A stretch of 48,618 nucleotides of DNA from an uncultured Eggerthellaceae bacterium (GCA_903789375.1 CAIFEB010000013.1:1-48618), one strand, 5' to 3'; positions 34,385 through 43,722 are shown, counted from the stretch's first letter. Numbers and translations are program-made. The notes: generated by a model not told the origin, from the letters alone.

Positions 34385-35881
34385 ATGCTCCGTGCATCCG
34401 AAGAAAAGCCCGTCACCGGCATCCGCGCGATATGCGGCTACATCGGCATCGTCTGCATGCTCATCGGCCTGCTCGCCCTGGTGCCCTTGCTGTCACTACT
34501 CCGCTACGCATGGGAGTCGGTCTTCGCGCCCGCATTCATCTTCCCCGGCATCGCCTGCATGATAGTCGGCTATACGCTGTACTTCGTCACGATTCGCGGA
34601 TGCGGCAACGTCGAGCTGCGCCGCCGCGACGGGGCGGCCGTCGTCTTCGGCACGTGGGTGTGCGCCATCATCGTGTACGCGCTCCCCTTTGTCCTGGGAA
34701 AACAGCTGACCGTGTCGCAGGCCGTCTTCGAGGCGACCAGCGGCCTCACCACCACCGGCCTGAGCATCGTCGACGTCACCTCATGTCCGAACATCTATCT
34801 GGTGCATCGCACGCTTATGCACTACTTCGGCGGCATCGGGCTTTTGTTGGTGCTCACGTGCATCGTCAACGACACGCAGGGGCTTTCCATCTACCATGCC
34901 GAAGGCCATACCGACAGGCTGCTGCCCTCGTCGCTTAAGACGGCGCGCGCTGTGCTGGTGATCTACACCGCCGCCATCCTGGGAGGCATCGTCGCCTACC
35001 GCGCCTGCAGCATGCCGCTGTTCGACGCGTTCGCCACGTCGGTTTCCGCTGTTTCGACCGGCGGTTTCGTAGTTGACGCGGACAGCATCGGCGGCTATCA
35101 CAGCGCTGCGATCGAAATCGTCTCCATAGTGCTCATGCTGGTGGGCGCCACCAACTTCCTGCAGAACTTCCTCATCGTGCACGGTCGATTCTCGGAAGCC
35201 CTCCACCACGAGGAGAGCCGTGCCTGGTTCCTGACCATCGCCGCAGTGTCGCTCATCGGGTCGTTTGTGCTGGTCGCCGCGGGGTCCGCAAGTTCCTGGG
35301 GTGATGCGCTGCGCACATCGCTGTTCCAGGCGGTTTCAATCATCACCACGACGGGATTCCAAACGATTCCCTCGTTCGCCGCACTTCCGTCAACTTTGGT
35401 GTTCCTGTTCGTTCTGCTGATGCTCGTCGGATCCGAAGCCGGCTCCACCGCCGGAGGCATGAAGATGTACCGCGTGCTGGTCATGTCCAAAAGCCTCGTC
35501 TGGATGATGAAATCCGAGTTCGGCCACCGTCGCGGGGTTCGCACCTGCAAGATCGTCCGTTTCGGCAAGAAGCTCGAATGCTCGCGCGAGGAACGTCGCG
35601 ACGTCGCCGTCTTCTGCGGACTGTACGCGAGCGCGTTCATCGTAGGCTCCTTCATTTTCACCCTGAGCGGCTGCTCGTTCGGCGATGCCGTATTCGAATT
35701 CGCATCCTGCCTGGGAAACGTCGGGGTGAGCATCGGAGTCATCACGCCCGACTCGCCCGACTTCGTGCTGTGGACGGGGATCGCGGGCATGTTCCTCGGC
35801 CGTCTTGAAATCGTGCCAGTATTCATGGGGGCCAAGCGCCTCCTCGATGCGACGAGGGAATGGAGAAACCTTGAACGGTAG
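34385..35881 (+). CDS. trkH: Potassium uptake channel subunit TrkH
   Basis: A 498-residue K+ transport protein with four pseudo-repeated membrane-pore-membrane units. Selectivity-type segments are visible: SGLTTTGLSI, SAVSTGGFVV, SIITTTGFQT and SCLGNVGVSIG, and the GSEAGSTAGGMK loop in the third unit, which is highly conserved in TrkH/KtrB. It forms the membrane pore controlled by the two TrkA-type proteins encoded upstream. The start is ATG 34385, 12 bases after the second trkA-type stop. The histidine kinase gene begins inside its last codons. Placement with a KdpDE-like pair suggests osmotic or K+-dependent control. Confidence 0.93.
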   Translation: MLRASEEKPVTGIRAICGYIGIVCMLIGLLALVPLLSLLRYAWESVFAPAFIFPGIACMIVGYTLYFVTIRGCGNVELRRRDGAAVVFGTWVCAIIVYALPFVLGKQLTVSQAVFEATSGLTTTGLSIVDVTSCPNIYLVHRTLMHYFGGIGLLLVLTCIVNDTQGLSIYHAEGHTDRLLPSSLKTARAVLVIYTAAILGGIVAYRACSMPLFDAFATSVSAVSTGGFVVDADSIGGYHSAAIEIVSIVLMLVGATNFLQNFLIVHGRFSEALHHEESRAWFLTIAAVSLIGSFVLVAAGSASSWGDALRTSLFQAVSIITTTGFQTIPSFAALPSTLVFLFVLLMLVGSEAGSTAGGMKMYRVLVMSKSLVWMMKSEFGHRRGVRTCKIVRFGKKLECSREERRDVAVFCGLYASAFIVGSFIFTLSGCSFGDAVFEFASCLGNVGVSIGVITPDSPDFVLWTGIAGMFLGRLEIVPVFMGAKRLLDATREWRNLER

Positions 35882-37382
35882 CCCGAAAACAATCCTCAAA
35901 CGTGCGGCCATCGTCTCGCTGCTGTTCTGTCTGGGCATGATCGTCGCGTACGGCTTCTGGCTGGTGGGCCTGAAAGCGGAAAGCGACTTCATGGTGTTCG
36001 TTCTCGCCGTCACCATCGCCATCCTGGAAACGGGTTCAGGCGGATGGGGCGTGCTGCTCGGCGTGCTGTACATCTTGGCATACGACTACTTCTTCACCAT
36101 GCCCTACCACCAACTGCGCATCTTCAACCTGAACGACTGGGTCGCATGCGCGGTGTTCATCGTCGTCGCCGTTATCCTGAACACGCTCACCGCGCGACTG
36201 CAGCGGCAGGTGGGCATCGCCGAGCGCGATGCCCGCGTCCTGGGCCGTCTGAATAAGATGAGCACCGGCCTAATCAACAGCACATCCGCCGAAGGCGCAT
36301 GCCGCTACTCCGCCAACGAGCTGTCCCGCATCCTCGACCGGCCCGTCTCCATCACCCTTGGCGAGCCCGCCGAAGACAACGAGGCCGCACGCGCCTGCTA
36401 CCACGACGGATACGCGACCGGCTCGGGCGAGAGCATCTACGCGCTCGAACGCAACAAGTACCTTCCACTGAACTCAAAACAGGGCACACTGGGCGTGGTC
36501 GCCATCGACTGCGTCAGCGGCGACATCGACCATGCGAGCAAATCCTTCGTCAACTCGGTCATCACCCAGACCTCCATCGCGGTCGAGCGCAACAATCTGG
36601 AAAAGGAATCGGTGCGGCAGGAAGTAGAGATGAAACACGAGCGCTTCAAAACAACGCTGCTCCGCAGCATCTCCCACGACCTGCGCACACCTTTGACCGG
36701 CATCGCCGGCAGCGCCGAGTACCTGCGCGAAAACGCGGAGACGACCGACGCAGCAACGCGCGACAAGCTGCTTGCCGACATCGTGGAAGACTCAGAATGG
36801 CTGACGGACATGGTCAACAGCCTGCTCGACATGACGCGCATGCAAGACTCTGGAGCTCCGCTTGAAAAGGAACCCGAAGTCGTGGACGATGTCATAGCCG
36901 ACGCTGTGTCACGCGTCGCGCGTCGAAGCGGAACGCACGAGATCTCAGTGCACGCGCCGCAAAAGGTGACGCTCATTCCCATGAACGGCCAGCTCATCCG
37001 CCAGACGCTCATAAACCTCATCGACAACGCCCTCAAGCACACGCGACCCGGCGCGCATATCGACGTGGGTGCCGAGCAGCAGGGCGACGAGATGGTCTTC
37101 TTCGTGTCGGACAACGGCGGCGGCATCGACCCTGCCAAGCTCGACCGCGTGTTCGACCTGTTCTATACGCAGGACCGCACCCCCGCCGGCGACGGCCTCA
37201 CCTCGGGACGGCAATCGAGCATCGGGCTGGGGCTGAGCATCTGCCGCTCCATCGTGGAAGCGCACGGCGGATGGATCCGGGCGGAGAACAACGACCAAGG
37301 CGGAACAACGTTTTCTTTCGGCCTGCCGATGGGCCAGAAACCGGAAGAAACGGCGGATGCCCCGGCCCGCAAGGAGGAGTAA
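35871..37382 (+). CDS. KdpD-like sensor histidine kinase, short form
   Basis: A 503-residue membrane kinase. Residues 10-108 hold about four hydrophobic helices like the DUF4118 membrane block of KdpD; a GAF-like region follows; the HisKA box is SISHDLRTPLTG with His269; the ATPase domain has N, G1 (DNGGGIDP) and G2 (GLGLSI) boxes. Compared with full KdpD (about 890 residues) it lacks the N-terminal KdpD and Usp domains. I start at TTG 35871 because GGAG lies five bases upstream and this places it next to the trkH stop (35881); an in-frame ATG at 35850 has no ribosome site. It should phosphorylate the regulator encoded six bases downstream and sense K+ or turgor. Confidence 0.85.
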   Translation: MNGSPKTILKRAAIVSLLFCLGMIVAYGFWLVGLKAESDFMVFVLAVTIAILETGSGGWGVLLGVLYILAYDYFFTMPYHQLRIFNLNDWVACAVFIVVAVILNTLTARLQRQVGIAERDARVLGRLNKMSTGLINSTSAEGACRYSANELSRILDRPVSITLGEPAEDNEAARACYHDGYATGSGESIYALERNKYLPLNSKQGTLGVVAIDCVSGDIDHASKSFVNSVITQTSIAVERNNLEKESVRQEVEMKHERFKTTLLRSISHDLRTPLTGIAGSAEYLRENAETTDAATRDKLLADIVEDSEWLTDMVNSLLDMTRMQDSGAPLEKEPEVVDDVIADAVSRVARRSGTHEISVHAPQKVTLIPMNGQLIRQTLINLIDNALKHTRPGAHIDVGAEQQGDEMVFFVSDNGGGIDPAKLDRVFDLFYTQDRTPAGDGLTSGRQSSIGLGLSICRSIVEAHGGWIRAENNDQGGTTFSFGLPMGQKPEETADAPARKEE

Positions 37383-37388
37383 AGCGCC

Positions 37389-38081
37389 ATGGCACATGAC
37401 GAGATCCTTATCGTGGAGGACGACCGGACCATTTCCCAACTGCTCCAGGTGGCGATCGAATCCAAAGGCTACCGGGCGAAGATCGCCGACACCACCCGCA
37501 AGGGAATGGCGCTCTTTCGCTCCGACAATCCTGCGCTCGTCCTGCTTGACCTGGGACTTCCCGATGGCGACGGCATGCACCTCCTCGCGCAGATGCGGCT
37601 CGTCGGCAAAACGCCGATTATCGTCGTTTCCGCACGCGACCAAGAAGAGCAGAAGATCGCCGCGCTGGACGCCGGCGCCGATGACTACGTGACGAAGCCG
37701 TTCAGCACCTCGGAACTGCTCGCCCGAATCCGCGTGGCGTTGCGCCACCAAGCCGACGCCGTGAGCGCAGCCAGCGCCGAGAAACTGACGGCGGGCGGGC
37801 TCGTATGCGACATCGACAGCCGCACGGTGACGACGGACGGCGCCCCCGTGCACCTGACGCCCATCGAGTTCAAGCTGCTCGTCGTCCTCATGCGCAACCC
37901 GGGCAAAGTGCTCACCCACCGTTTCATCCAGGAGGAGGTCTGGGGCTACCCCACCAGCGACGGCTATCAAACGCTGCGCGTGTTCATGGCATCACTCCGA
38001 CGTAAACTGGGAGAACGCGCCTCCGAGCCCCGCTACGTCACCACCGAGATTGGCGTGGGCTACCGCTTCATCGCCGAATAG
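37389..38081 (+). CDS. KdpE-like response regulator (OmpR family)
   Basis: A 230-residue response regulator. The receiver domain has acidic residues D11/D12, phospho-acceptor Asp54 in LLDLGLPDGDG, and the conserved Lys in VTKPF. The C-terminal OmpR/PhoB winged helix runs from about 130 to the end (LTPIEFKLLVVL, TLRVFMASLRRKLG, GVGYRF). The ribosome site AAGGAG lies nine bases before the ATG and within the end of the kinase gene. It is the last gene of the trk operon and is likely the activator of the promoter at 33140-33172. No kdpFABC gene is in the window, so it probably regulates Trk instead. Confidence 0.9.
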   Translation: MAHDEILIVEDDRTISQLLQVAIESKGYRAKIADTTRKGMALFRSDNPALVLLDLGLPDGDGMHLLAQMRLVGKTPIIVVSARDQEEQKIAALDAGADDYVTKPFSTSELLARIRVALRHQADAVSAASAEKLTAGGLVCDIDSRTVTTDGAPVHLTPIEFKLLVVLMRNPGKVLTHRFIQEEVWGYPTSDGYQTLRVFMASLRRKLGERASEPRYVTTEIGVGYRFIAE

Positions 38082-38124
38082 CGGGCGAGTCGAAGGCGTA
38101 GCGATCCGCGAGCGAACCGCACCG

Positions 38125-40785
38125 TCACGCCTTTTCCTGGTACTCGGGACTCACCTTATACGCCTCCGCCCGGGTGTGCACGCCAAGCTTCGAGTAGATG
38201 TTCTTCAGATGGGACTTCACCGTATTCTGAGAAACGCTGAGCAGCTGCGCAATTTCGTTGCGCGACATGCCCGCGTTGAGGTACTTCAAAATCTCCCGCT
38301 CGCGCTCCGTCAGCGCGTAGTACCCCATCGCCGACTTTTCCGTTGGCGCCGTCTTCGCTTCATCGTTGCCATCCAGTCCCTGTGTGCTGAGCACACGTTT
38401 CGCGAACGTGCGGATGGCAGATGACGACTTCCTACTGGTCGCAAGCTTGAGCAGCAGGTCTCGAACAACGCGATCGCCTTTGACGAACGCGTTGACGTTG
38501 TCGTTGCGCATGGCGACATCGACCGCACGGTTGAGTTCGACCATCGCCTGGCTCTCGCGTCCCTCATGGACGTTCAGGGTAGCAAGCGCTATCGCAATCT
38601 CCGCAAGCATGCGCATACTCCCGACGCTCTGGGCCTTGCCACGCGCACGCATCAGCAAATCCGCCGCGGCGTCGTTGTCACCGCGCATCATCAGGATTTC
38701 GGCTTTTGCCTGCATGCACGGTATTGCACGCAAGACATCCGGATTGCCGATGAACGCATCGAGTTCTGGCTCACATTCATTCGCCGTCGCCGCATCTCCG
38801 CCACGAACCGAAATCGCCGCCATGGTCGAATACAACTCAATGCCGAGATTGCGCGGTACCGTACGGCCTTTCACGCTTCGCACCGTCGCATCAACCGTCT
38901 CTATCGCCGCCATCTCCTTGCCACGGGCCTGAAGCAAGCGTGCGCAAGCAACATTCGTATCAACGTACATATCGATATTGCTATCGGGCGTCACGCGAGC
39001 GCGAGCACGCGCAAGCAGCTGGTCCGCCTGGTCCAAGTCGTTGCGGATAATGGCAGCCCACGCAAGAATCGTGCTGAATTCCGCATACAGCGACGAATCC
39101 GACGCGCACTCGCGCAGTGCACGGCGCGCATAGCTTGTCGCCTCGTCAACGCGCCCCAGGTCAATGAGCTGGCGCGAGAGGAGATACAGGTCAAATAGCC
39201 GATAAAATGGAGTTGCCTCGTGTTGAGCGAGGGAATACGCGCGCTGATATAGCGCACGCGACTCCTCCAGACGCCCTAGCCGCTCGGTATCTTCCGCACG
39301 CATGTGCGTGAGCAGGCATTCAAAGGCGCTTGGAAGCGATCGGTCTTCGAGGGTTGCATTGATGAGTTCGAGCGAATCCGCCGATTTCCCTTCGAGGGCA
39401 AGGCATATCGCCTCGGCGTAATCGTAGATGTTCAGAGAGCTGCGACGCCCGTCGAAATTGCGCGCCTGTTTTATGCAGCGACGTGCCGTGTCCACGCGCC
39501 CAGCGGAGATGGCGCTCCAAATCGATATCCACAGAAGGAAGGGCACCGTACGGTAGTCCTCCGCAGGCGTGTCGAGCAAATATGCAGTCAGCGAGCTATA
39601 TCCCGCAGGGCGCGAAAGCCCCGTCGGGCCTGCTGTCGACGCCTCTAAGAACCCTGGGTCACACGATAACGCGAGGTATTTCAGCGCATGGTCACGATAT
39701 CCGTAGTCCGCACACCAGATGCTCGCCCTACGCGCGAGTCCCCCGATCTGGCTCTGCGTCAGCGCAAGCAGCTTGTCATGAAGACATCGAAGGAATACGC
39801 CCTGATAGCGATACACGCCCGCATAGCCCGTGCGCTCGATGAACACGTTATGCTCATCGAGCCAGGTGAGAATCACCCGAGCATTCGGCATACCCGTGAC
39901 GAATGCGCACAAGTCAGGACTTAGCCCTTCAAGCAGAGACGTCTCTATCGTAAATTCGCACACATCGGAAGGAAGGCGGTCGAACACGAAGCGTTCGAAA
40001 AACCTTGTGTGGTAGTTGGCGAGGAGCCGCTCCGCATCGTCGGAATCGCACGCGCGCCGATAAGCCAACCGATAGAACGAGAGAGACATAGGCCACCCAT
40101 CGCAATTGCGGCACACGTTGGTAAGCTCAGCGTCGTTTATTCCCTCGACCAGCTCACGTCCAAGCACGCGAAGCCGCTGCTCGCTAAATCGCAAGTCCGA
40201 TGTCGTCACCTCGAGCACCTCCGGATCGACCAGCAAGTCGCTCAGCTCAAGCGACAAGTAGCTGCCCGCAAGAATCAGATGGAAGTTGTCGAGCCCATAT
40301 CGGTAGAAGAACGAGAACAGCCGGTCGAAACGCTCGCCCGCGGCAAGGTCGTAGTTGTCCAACACGAGCACGTACGTCTGATCCGGATCGAGGGTTTCGT
40401 CCATGAGGTTGATCAGGCCCGTCGCGCGCTCTTCTTCATCGAACGTATCGGATTCCTCATGATATTCCTGCAAGAATCGTGCATCGAAACTTTGAAGGGC
40501 TATGGCAACGGATTGCAGGAACCTCTGTGGATCGGCATCATGTTCGTCCAGGTCAATCCATTGGACGATTGCGCCCTCCTGCTGAAGATCCCCGCACCAT
40601 TGGGACAGCAACGCCGTCTTCCCATACCCCGCAGCGGAACTCATCAAACACAAGCGCCAAGAGGCGAGCTGGATAATCCGGGCGGTCAGCCGTTCCTCGC
40701 GAACATAGGGACGAGGAATACGGGGCGTGGCGAACTTCTTACGCAGAAACCCGTGAGGGATATGCATGCGGGCTTCGTCAGCCAT
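38125..40785 (-). CDS. LuxR-family regulator, MalT-like STAND ATPase
   Basis: An 886-residue protein: a STAND NTPase at the N terminus (Walker A SSAAGYGKTALL near 49-60, VLVLDNYDLA as Walker B), a long helical TPR-like middle (about 380-800), and a C-terminal LuxR helix-turn-helix (LTEREREILKYLNAGMSRNE through NIYSKLGVHTRAEA). MalT-type proteins are inducer-controlled activators that form oligomers on repeated DNA sites. ATG 40785 has AAGGAGG six bases upstream. It follows the molybdoenzyme/MFS operon on the same strand, with a 162-base gap that could hold its own promoter, and is the best candidate regulator of that operon and of the MFS gene at 46530. Confidence 0.9.
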   Translation of the reverse strand: MADEARMHIPHGFLRKKFATPRIPRPYVREERLTARIIQLASWRLCLMSSAAGYGKTALLSQWCGDLQQEGAIVQWIDLDEHDADPQRFLQSVAIALQSFDARFLQEYHEESDTFDEEERATGLINLMDETLDPDQTYVLVLDNYDLAAGERFDRLFSFFYRYGLDNFHLILAGSYLSLELSDLLVDPEVLEVTTSDLRFSEQRLRVLGRELVEGINDAELTNVCRNCDGWPMSLSFYRLAYRRACDSDDAERLLANYHTRFFERFVFDRLPSDVCEFTIETSLLEGLSPDLCAFVTGMPNARVILTWLDEHNVFIERTGYAGVYRYQGVFLRCLHDKLLALTQSQIGGLARRASIWCADYGYRDHALKYLALSCDPGFLEASTAGPTGLSRPAGYSSLTAYLLDTPAEDYRTVPFLLWISIWSAISAGRVDTARRCIKQARNFDGRRSSLNIYDYAEAICLALEGKSADSLELINATLEDRSLPSAFECLLTHMRAEDTERLGRLEESRALYQRAYSLAQHEATPFYRLFDLYLLSRQLIDLGRVDEATSYARRALRECASDSSLYAEFSTILAWAAIIRNDLDQADQLLARARARVTPDSNIDMYVDTNVACARLLQARGKEMAAIETVDATVRSVKGRTVPRNLGIELYSTMAAISVRGGDAATANECEPELDAFIGNPDVLRAIPCMQAKAEILMMRGDNDAAADLLMRARGKAQSVGSMRMLAEIAIALATLNVHEGRESQAMVELNRAVDVAMRNDNVNAFVKGDRVVRDLLLKLATSRKSSSAIRTFAKRVLSTQGLDGNDEAKTAPTEKSAMGYYALTEREREILKYLNAGMSRNEIAQLLSVSQNTVKSHLKNIYSKLGVHTRAEAYKVSPEYQEKA

Positions 40786-40947
40786 TCCGCCCTCCTTGCC
40801 CGGATACCGTCACTATCGAAACCAGAGTATAGCAAGGGCGTTCTCCAAAATGCATCGGGTCGTAGCTGGAGCTCAGCGATGCCCTTGCCCGCCGCCGTCG
40901 CACATGAACTCAATGCTGCGCGGTCCGAAAGCGTTGACAGTGGGAAC

Positions 40948-42210
40948 CTACGTGAGCATCTCTCGCCGCGACGAATCGGTGCCTTCGCATTGCTGCTGCG
41001 TACCGCGGCTCCCTTCACCCGCGAAGTGCGCGAGCGCCAAGCACGCTGCGCCGGCAAGTCCGAGAGCCATGACCACGGCACCAGCAAGAACAACCTGGTC
41101 AAGCTGAGGCCCAAGCAGCGCCTGCACCAAAAACGTCCCTAAAAACTGACCCACGCCTTGAACGGTGATGAATACGCCCATGCCGATGGTCTTGAGCGAC
41201 GGGTCAGGAAGAACCTTCATGAATCCGGCGATCATCAGCCCCGAAGAGCCCATGCCAACTAGTCCCATGACCACCGCTGCAATCCACAAGTCAGCTCCTG
41301 AGTTCGTGTACATGGCGAACGCGCACGGGCCCAAAGCCGCAACGGTTATCACCAGCAGGAGTTTCGTCTTGCCGGTCTTATCGGACAACGCACCGAAGAG
41401 CGGGGAGGAGACCATCGAAAGCAGCATGGGCAGCGTACTTGCGAAACCTGAAAGCGTCGGATCCATGCCCTGGTTCTGCAGCAGCGTGGGAACGTAGCTC
41501 AGAATGGCAAGCAGTACAACATTGAATCCGGCGAAGCCCACGAAGAACAGGCAGGTTTCGCGAGTGAACACAGCGGATACGCGCACATTCCGAGACGCAT
41601 CCGGCGCCTCTGCGCCTGCCGCATCCGCTTTGGGCGCCGCTGCAGCAGGCTTTACCAACAGCAGCATCAGAACGCACGCCACGGCGACGAACACCGCGTA
41701 CAGAAGCCACATGTTCGTCATTCCCGCCACCGCGAAAACGGTCGGCGTCGCCAAAGCGGCGATAGTGGAGCCGATCGGCCCCCAAATTCCCCAGATGCCC
41801 AGAGCGGATCCGGCCTTTTCGGGGCGCACGGACGATTCGATGACAACCGGTCCGCAAATCGTCATGGCCGTTACGGCAACACCCTGGATGGCGCGCGCCA
41901 CCAGCAGCGTGGTTGCGTTCGTCGCGAAGGCGCCGAGCGCAGATCCGCAGATGATGATTGCGCATGCGATGACGATGACCTTGCGCGCACCGACGCGCTG
42001 CGCAAGCGCGCCAAACGGCAACGCCGTGAACACCATCATGAGCGTGAAGATGGACATGAGCCACGAGCCCATGCTCGCATCCATTCCGAAATTGCCCATG
42101 ACCTGGGTCATCACCGTGGGGATCTCGTACTGCACAACAGCCATGGCAACGGCGACCAGCGTGACGAAAAGCCCTACGCGCACATAGTTCTGATATGTTC
42201 TCTCGGCCAC
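40948..42210 (-). CDS. MFS transporter
   Basis: A 420-residue major facilitator with twelve hydrophobic helices and the loop motif GALSDKTGKTKLL (motif-A like) between helices 8 and 9. The first half has GALAQRVGARKVI. The start is GTG 42210: AAGGAGG lies five bases upstream, and the peptide then begins MAERTYQNYVRVG, a normal MFS N terminus. Upstream frames are low quality. It follows the zinc-ribbon gene by 131 bases on the same strand, so it probably belongs to the molybdoenzyme operon as its substrate or product carrier. Substrate unknown. Confidence 0.87.
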   Translation of the reverse strand: MAERTYQNYVRVGLFVTLVAVAMAVVQYEIPTVMTQVMGNFGMDASMGSWLMSIFTLMMVFTALPFGALAQRVGARKVIVIACAIIICGSALGAFATNATTLLVARAIQGVAVTAMTICGPVVIESSVRPEKAGSALGIWGIWGPIGSTIAALATPTVFAVAGMTNMWLLYAVFVAVACVLMLLLVKPAAAAPKADAAGAEAPDASRNVRVSAVFTRETCLFFVGFAGFNVVLLAILSYVPTLLQNQGMDPTLSGFASTLPMLLSMVSSPLFGALSDKTGKTKLLLVITVAALGPCAFAMYTNSGADLWIAAVVMGLVGMGSSGLMIAGFMKVLPDPSLKTIGMGVFITVQGVGQFLGTFLVQALLGPQLDQVVLAGAVVMALGLAGAACLALAHFAGEGSRGTQQQCEGTDSSRREMLT

Positions 42211-42341
42211 AACGGCCTCCTTGGAAATCTTCGGAAAACGTAAACGTTGAAAGCCGGGGGTCGCCATACGCCCGGGCGGATTGATGCCGCACGCAAACAT
42301 CGCGCACCTCTCCGGCGGCTCGATGCTCGTCTGCAGCAACC

Positions 42342-42641
42342 CTATGCGGGTCGCGGTGTATCGGCTGCCGTATCGGCCGGCATCGGGGGCCGCCCTAGCG
42401 CGTTCGATGCGCGCGAGGGTGCGAGCTGCACATGGCGCGCCGCCCCTGTAAGCTGCTCGGCGGAGCTTCCGGGAGCAGCCAGTACGGGCGCTCCGCACTC
42501 GATGCACCGCCCGCTGCTCAAGTCAACGCGCCCGCCGCAGGCGACACAACGGAGATCGTTGTCGCGCGCAACGAGCGCATTGATCCGATCGTATTTGCCG
42601 CATGCGTTGCATGCGGGGCCTTTGCAGGGAAAGCAGTTCAC
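42342..42641 (-). CDS. Small zinc-ribbon-type protein with eight cysteines
   Basis: A 99-residue protein. Eight cysteines form four CxxC pairs: C3/C6, C11/C14, C32/C35 and C46/C49, enough for two zinc or Fe-S sites. The second half (from about 55) is low-complexity Ala/Pro/Arg and is probably disordered. The GTG start at 42641 lies 13 bases after the stop of the prolyl isomerase gene; the ribosome site is weak (GGGGA), so translation may depend on coupling. Its place in the molybdoenzyme operon suggests a metal-handling or assembly role, but no function can be assigned. Confidence 0.6.
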   Translation of the reverse strand: MNCFPCKGPACNACGKYDRINALVARDNDLRCVACGGRVDLSSGRCIECGAPVLAAPGSSAEQLTGAARHVQLAPSRASNALGRPPMPADTAADTPRPA

Positions 42642-42653
42642 GAGAATCGGCGC

Positions 42654-43094
42654 CTATTCCCCGACAATGGATTCAATCCGCAGCCAGTACTCAATCGTCT
42701 TGTCGGCGAACGGATGGTTGAAGTCAACCTTGACCGAATCCTCCTGCGCTTCGATGACGCGCACCGGAATCTGCTGACCGGAAGCGGGGTTCGTCCACGC
42801 GAACACGTCACCGACGTTCAGCTCGTACCCGGAGGGCAGCATCGTCCGCGGATACACCTGCACGCCATCGGGATCGTGGCGGCCGTATGCCTGCTCGGGC
42901 GGGACGACAACGACGCGTTCTTCCCCCGGCTTCATTTCGCTCAGGGCGTCTTCGATGCCCGGGCATACCTGGCCCGCACCGAGGATGATTCGCACCGGCT
43001 CCCCCTGCGAACGGTCATCGATAGGCTCCTCGCCTTGGACGCCGCCCTTCCAGTGAACCAGCGCGCACTTGCCAAACTGGCTGTTGTTCTTCAT
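42654..43094 (-). CDS. FKBP-type peptidyl-prolyl isomerase, SlyD-like
   Basis: A 146-residue FKBP. The core has IILGAGQVCPGIEDAL (the GxGxxxPG signature in modified form), EERVVVVPPEQAYGRHDP, and VKVDFNHPFADKT, the DxNHPLAGK-type flap diagnostic of SlyD/SlpA proteins. The His/Cys-rich metal tail of E. coli SlyD is missing. Such proteins speed folding and, in E. coli, aid metallo-enzyme maturation. Located between the ferredoxin gene and a zinc-ribbon gene of a molybdoenzyme operon, it may be a dedicated folding factor (inference). I start at ATG 43094, with AAAGGA eight bases upstream. A strong hairpin lies upstream at 43131-43155. Confidence 0.88.
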   Translation of the reverse strand: MKNNSQFGKCALVHWKGGVQGEEPIDDRSQGEPVRIILGAGQVCPGIEDALSEMKPGEERVVVVPPEQAYGRHDPDGVQVYPRTMLPSGYELNVGDVFAWTNPASGQQIPVRVIEAQEDSVKVDFNHPFADKTIEYWLRIESIVGE

Positions 43095-43130
43095 CGCTCG
43101 CGTCCTTTCGAAGGAGTCAGGGGTGCATTG

Positions 43131-43155
43131 CGGAGGGCGCCTTGCGCGCCCTCCG
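43131..43155. other. Intercistronic hairpin between ferredoxin and prolyl isomerase genes
   Basis: CGGAGGGCGC (43131-43140) pairs perfectly with GCGCCCTCCG (43146-43155) around a 5-base loop. No T-run follows on either strand. It may stabilise the upstream molybdoenzyme-ferredoxin mRNA or attenuate the downstream genes. Confidence 0.65.
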
Positions 43156-43217
43156 AGGCAAATCAAAACTGGGCACCGTGAGCTGCCATGAGGACGACCG
43201 CTCACGTATCCGTGCGT

Positions 43218-43721
43218 CTACTCGACCAAGCCGAATTCGAAATGGTCGTCGTCGCTGCGACGGTGCGCCGCCGTCGACCAATCATCGTTCTCCTCGATGA
43301 CGACCTTCTTCTCGTCAAGGCCGTCGCTGTTGCTCTTCTTCGTGGGAACGAACTCGCCCTTCGACTCGATCGGCTTGAACTGAGGCGCCCACAGCGCCTG
43401 CTTGTTCTTCGTCTGCATCTTCTCGATGAGCTCGGAGGTGGGACCATAGGTGATCACATTAGCCAGGCAGTGGTGCACGCACAGCGGCTCTTTGCCGGTC
43501 TTCGTGCGGTCGGCGCACAGGTCGCACAGGTCCGTCGGTGTGGGAATGAAGTTGTAGTTGAAAACGCCTGAGCCGTCTTCAATCTCCCAAGGTCCGTCCT
43601 CAAGGACCTTGATGCCCCATTTTCCTACCGGGTAGCCATGGGACTCCTTGCAGGTAACCTCGCAGGACTGGCAACCCGAGCAGTATTCGTAATCGATGAG
43701 AAGTCCGTATTGCGTCGCCAT
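43218..43721 (-). CDS. Two-cluster ferredoxin partner of the third molybdoenzyme
   Basis: A 167-residue Fe-S protein. Its cysteines are C14/17/20/24 and C66/69/81/85 (C-x2-C-x11-C-x3-C), the same two-cluster arrangement and spacing as the protein at 29158-29571. The last 45 residues are charged and unlike the rest. It should carry electrons to the molybdoenzyme encoded one base upstream: TAA, one G, then ATG at 43721. The ribosome site GGGAGG overlaps the end of that gene. No membrane anchor is nearby. Confidence 0.88.
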   Translation of the reverse strand: MATQYGLLIDYEYCSGCQSCEVTCKESHGYPVGKWGIKVLEDGPWEIEDGSGVFNYNFIPTPTDLCDLCADRTKTGKEPLCVHHCLANVITYGPTSELIEKMQTKNKQALWAPQFKPIESKGEFVPTKKSNSDGLDEKKVVIEENDDWSTAAHRRSDDDHFEFGLVE

Positions 43722-43722
43722 C

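Noticed and set aside
37389-38081. A kdpFABC pump operon
   Set aside because: No pump gene is in the window; only the regulator pair is KdpDE-like, and it is joined to trk genes.
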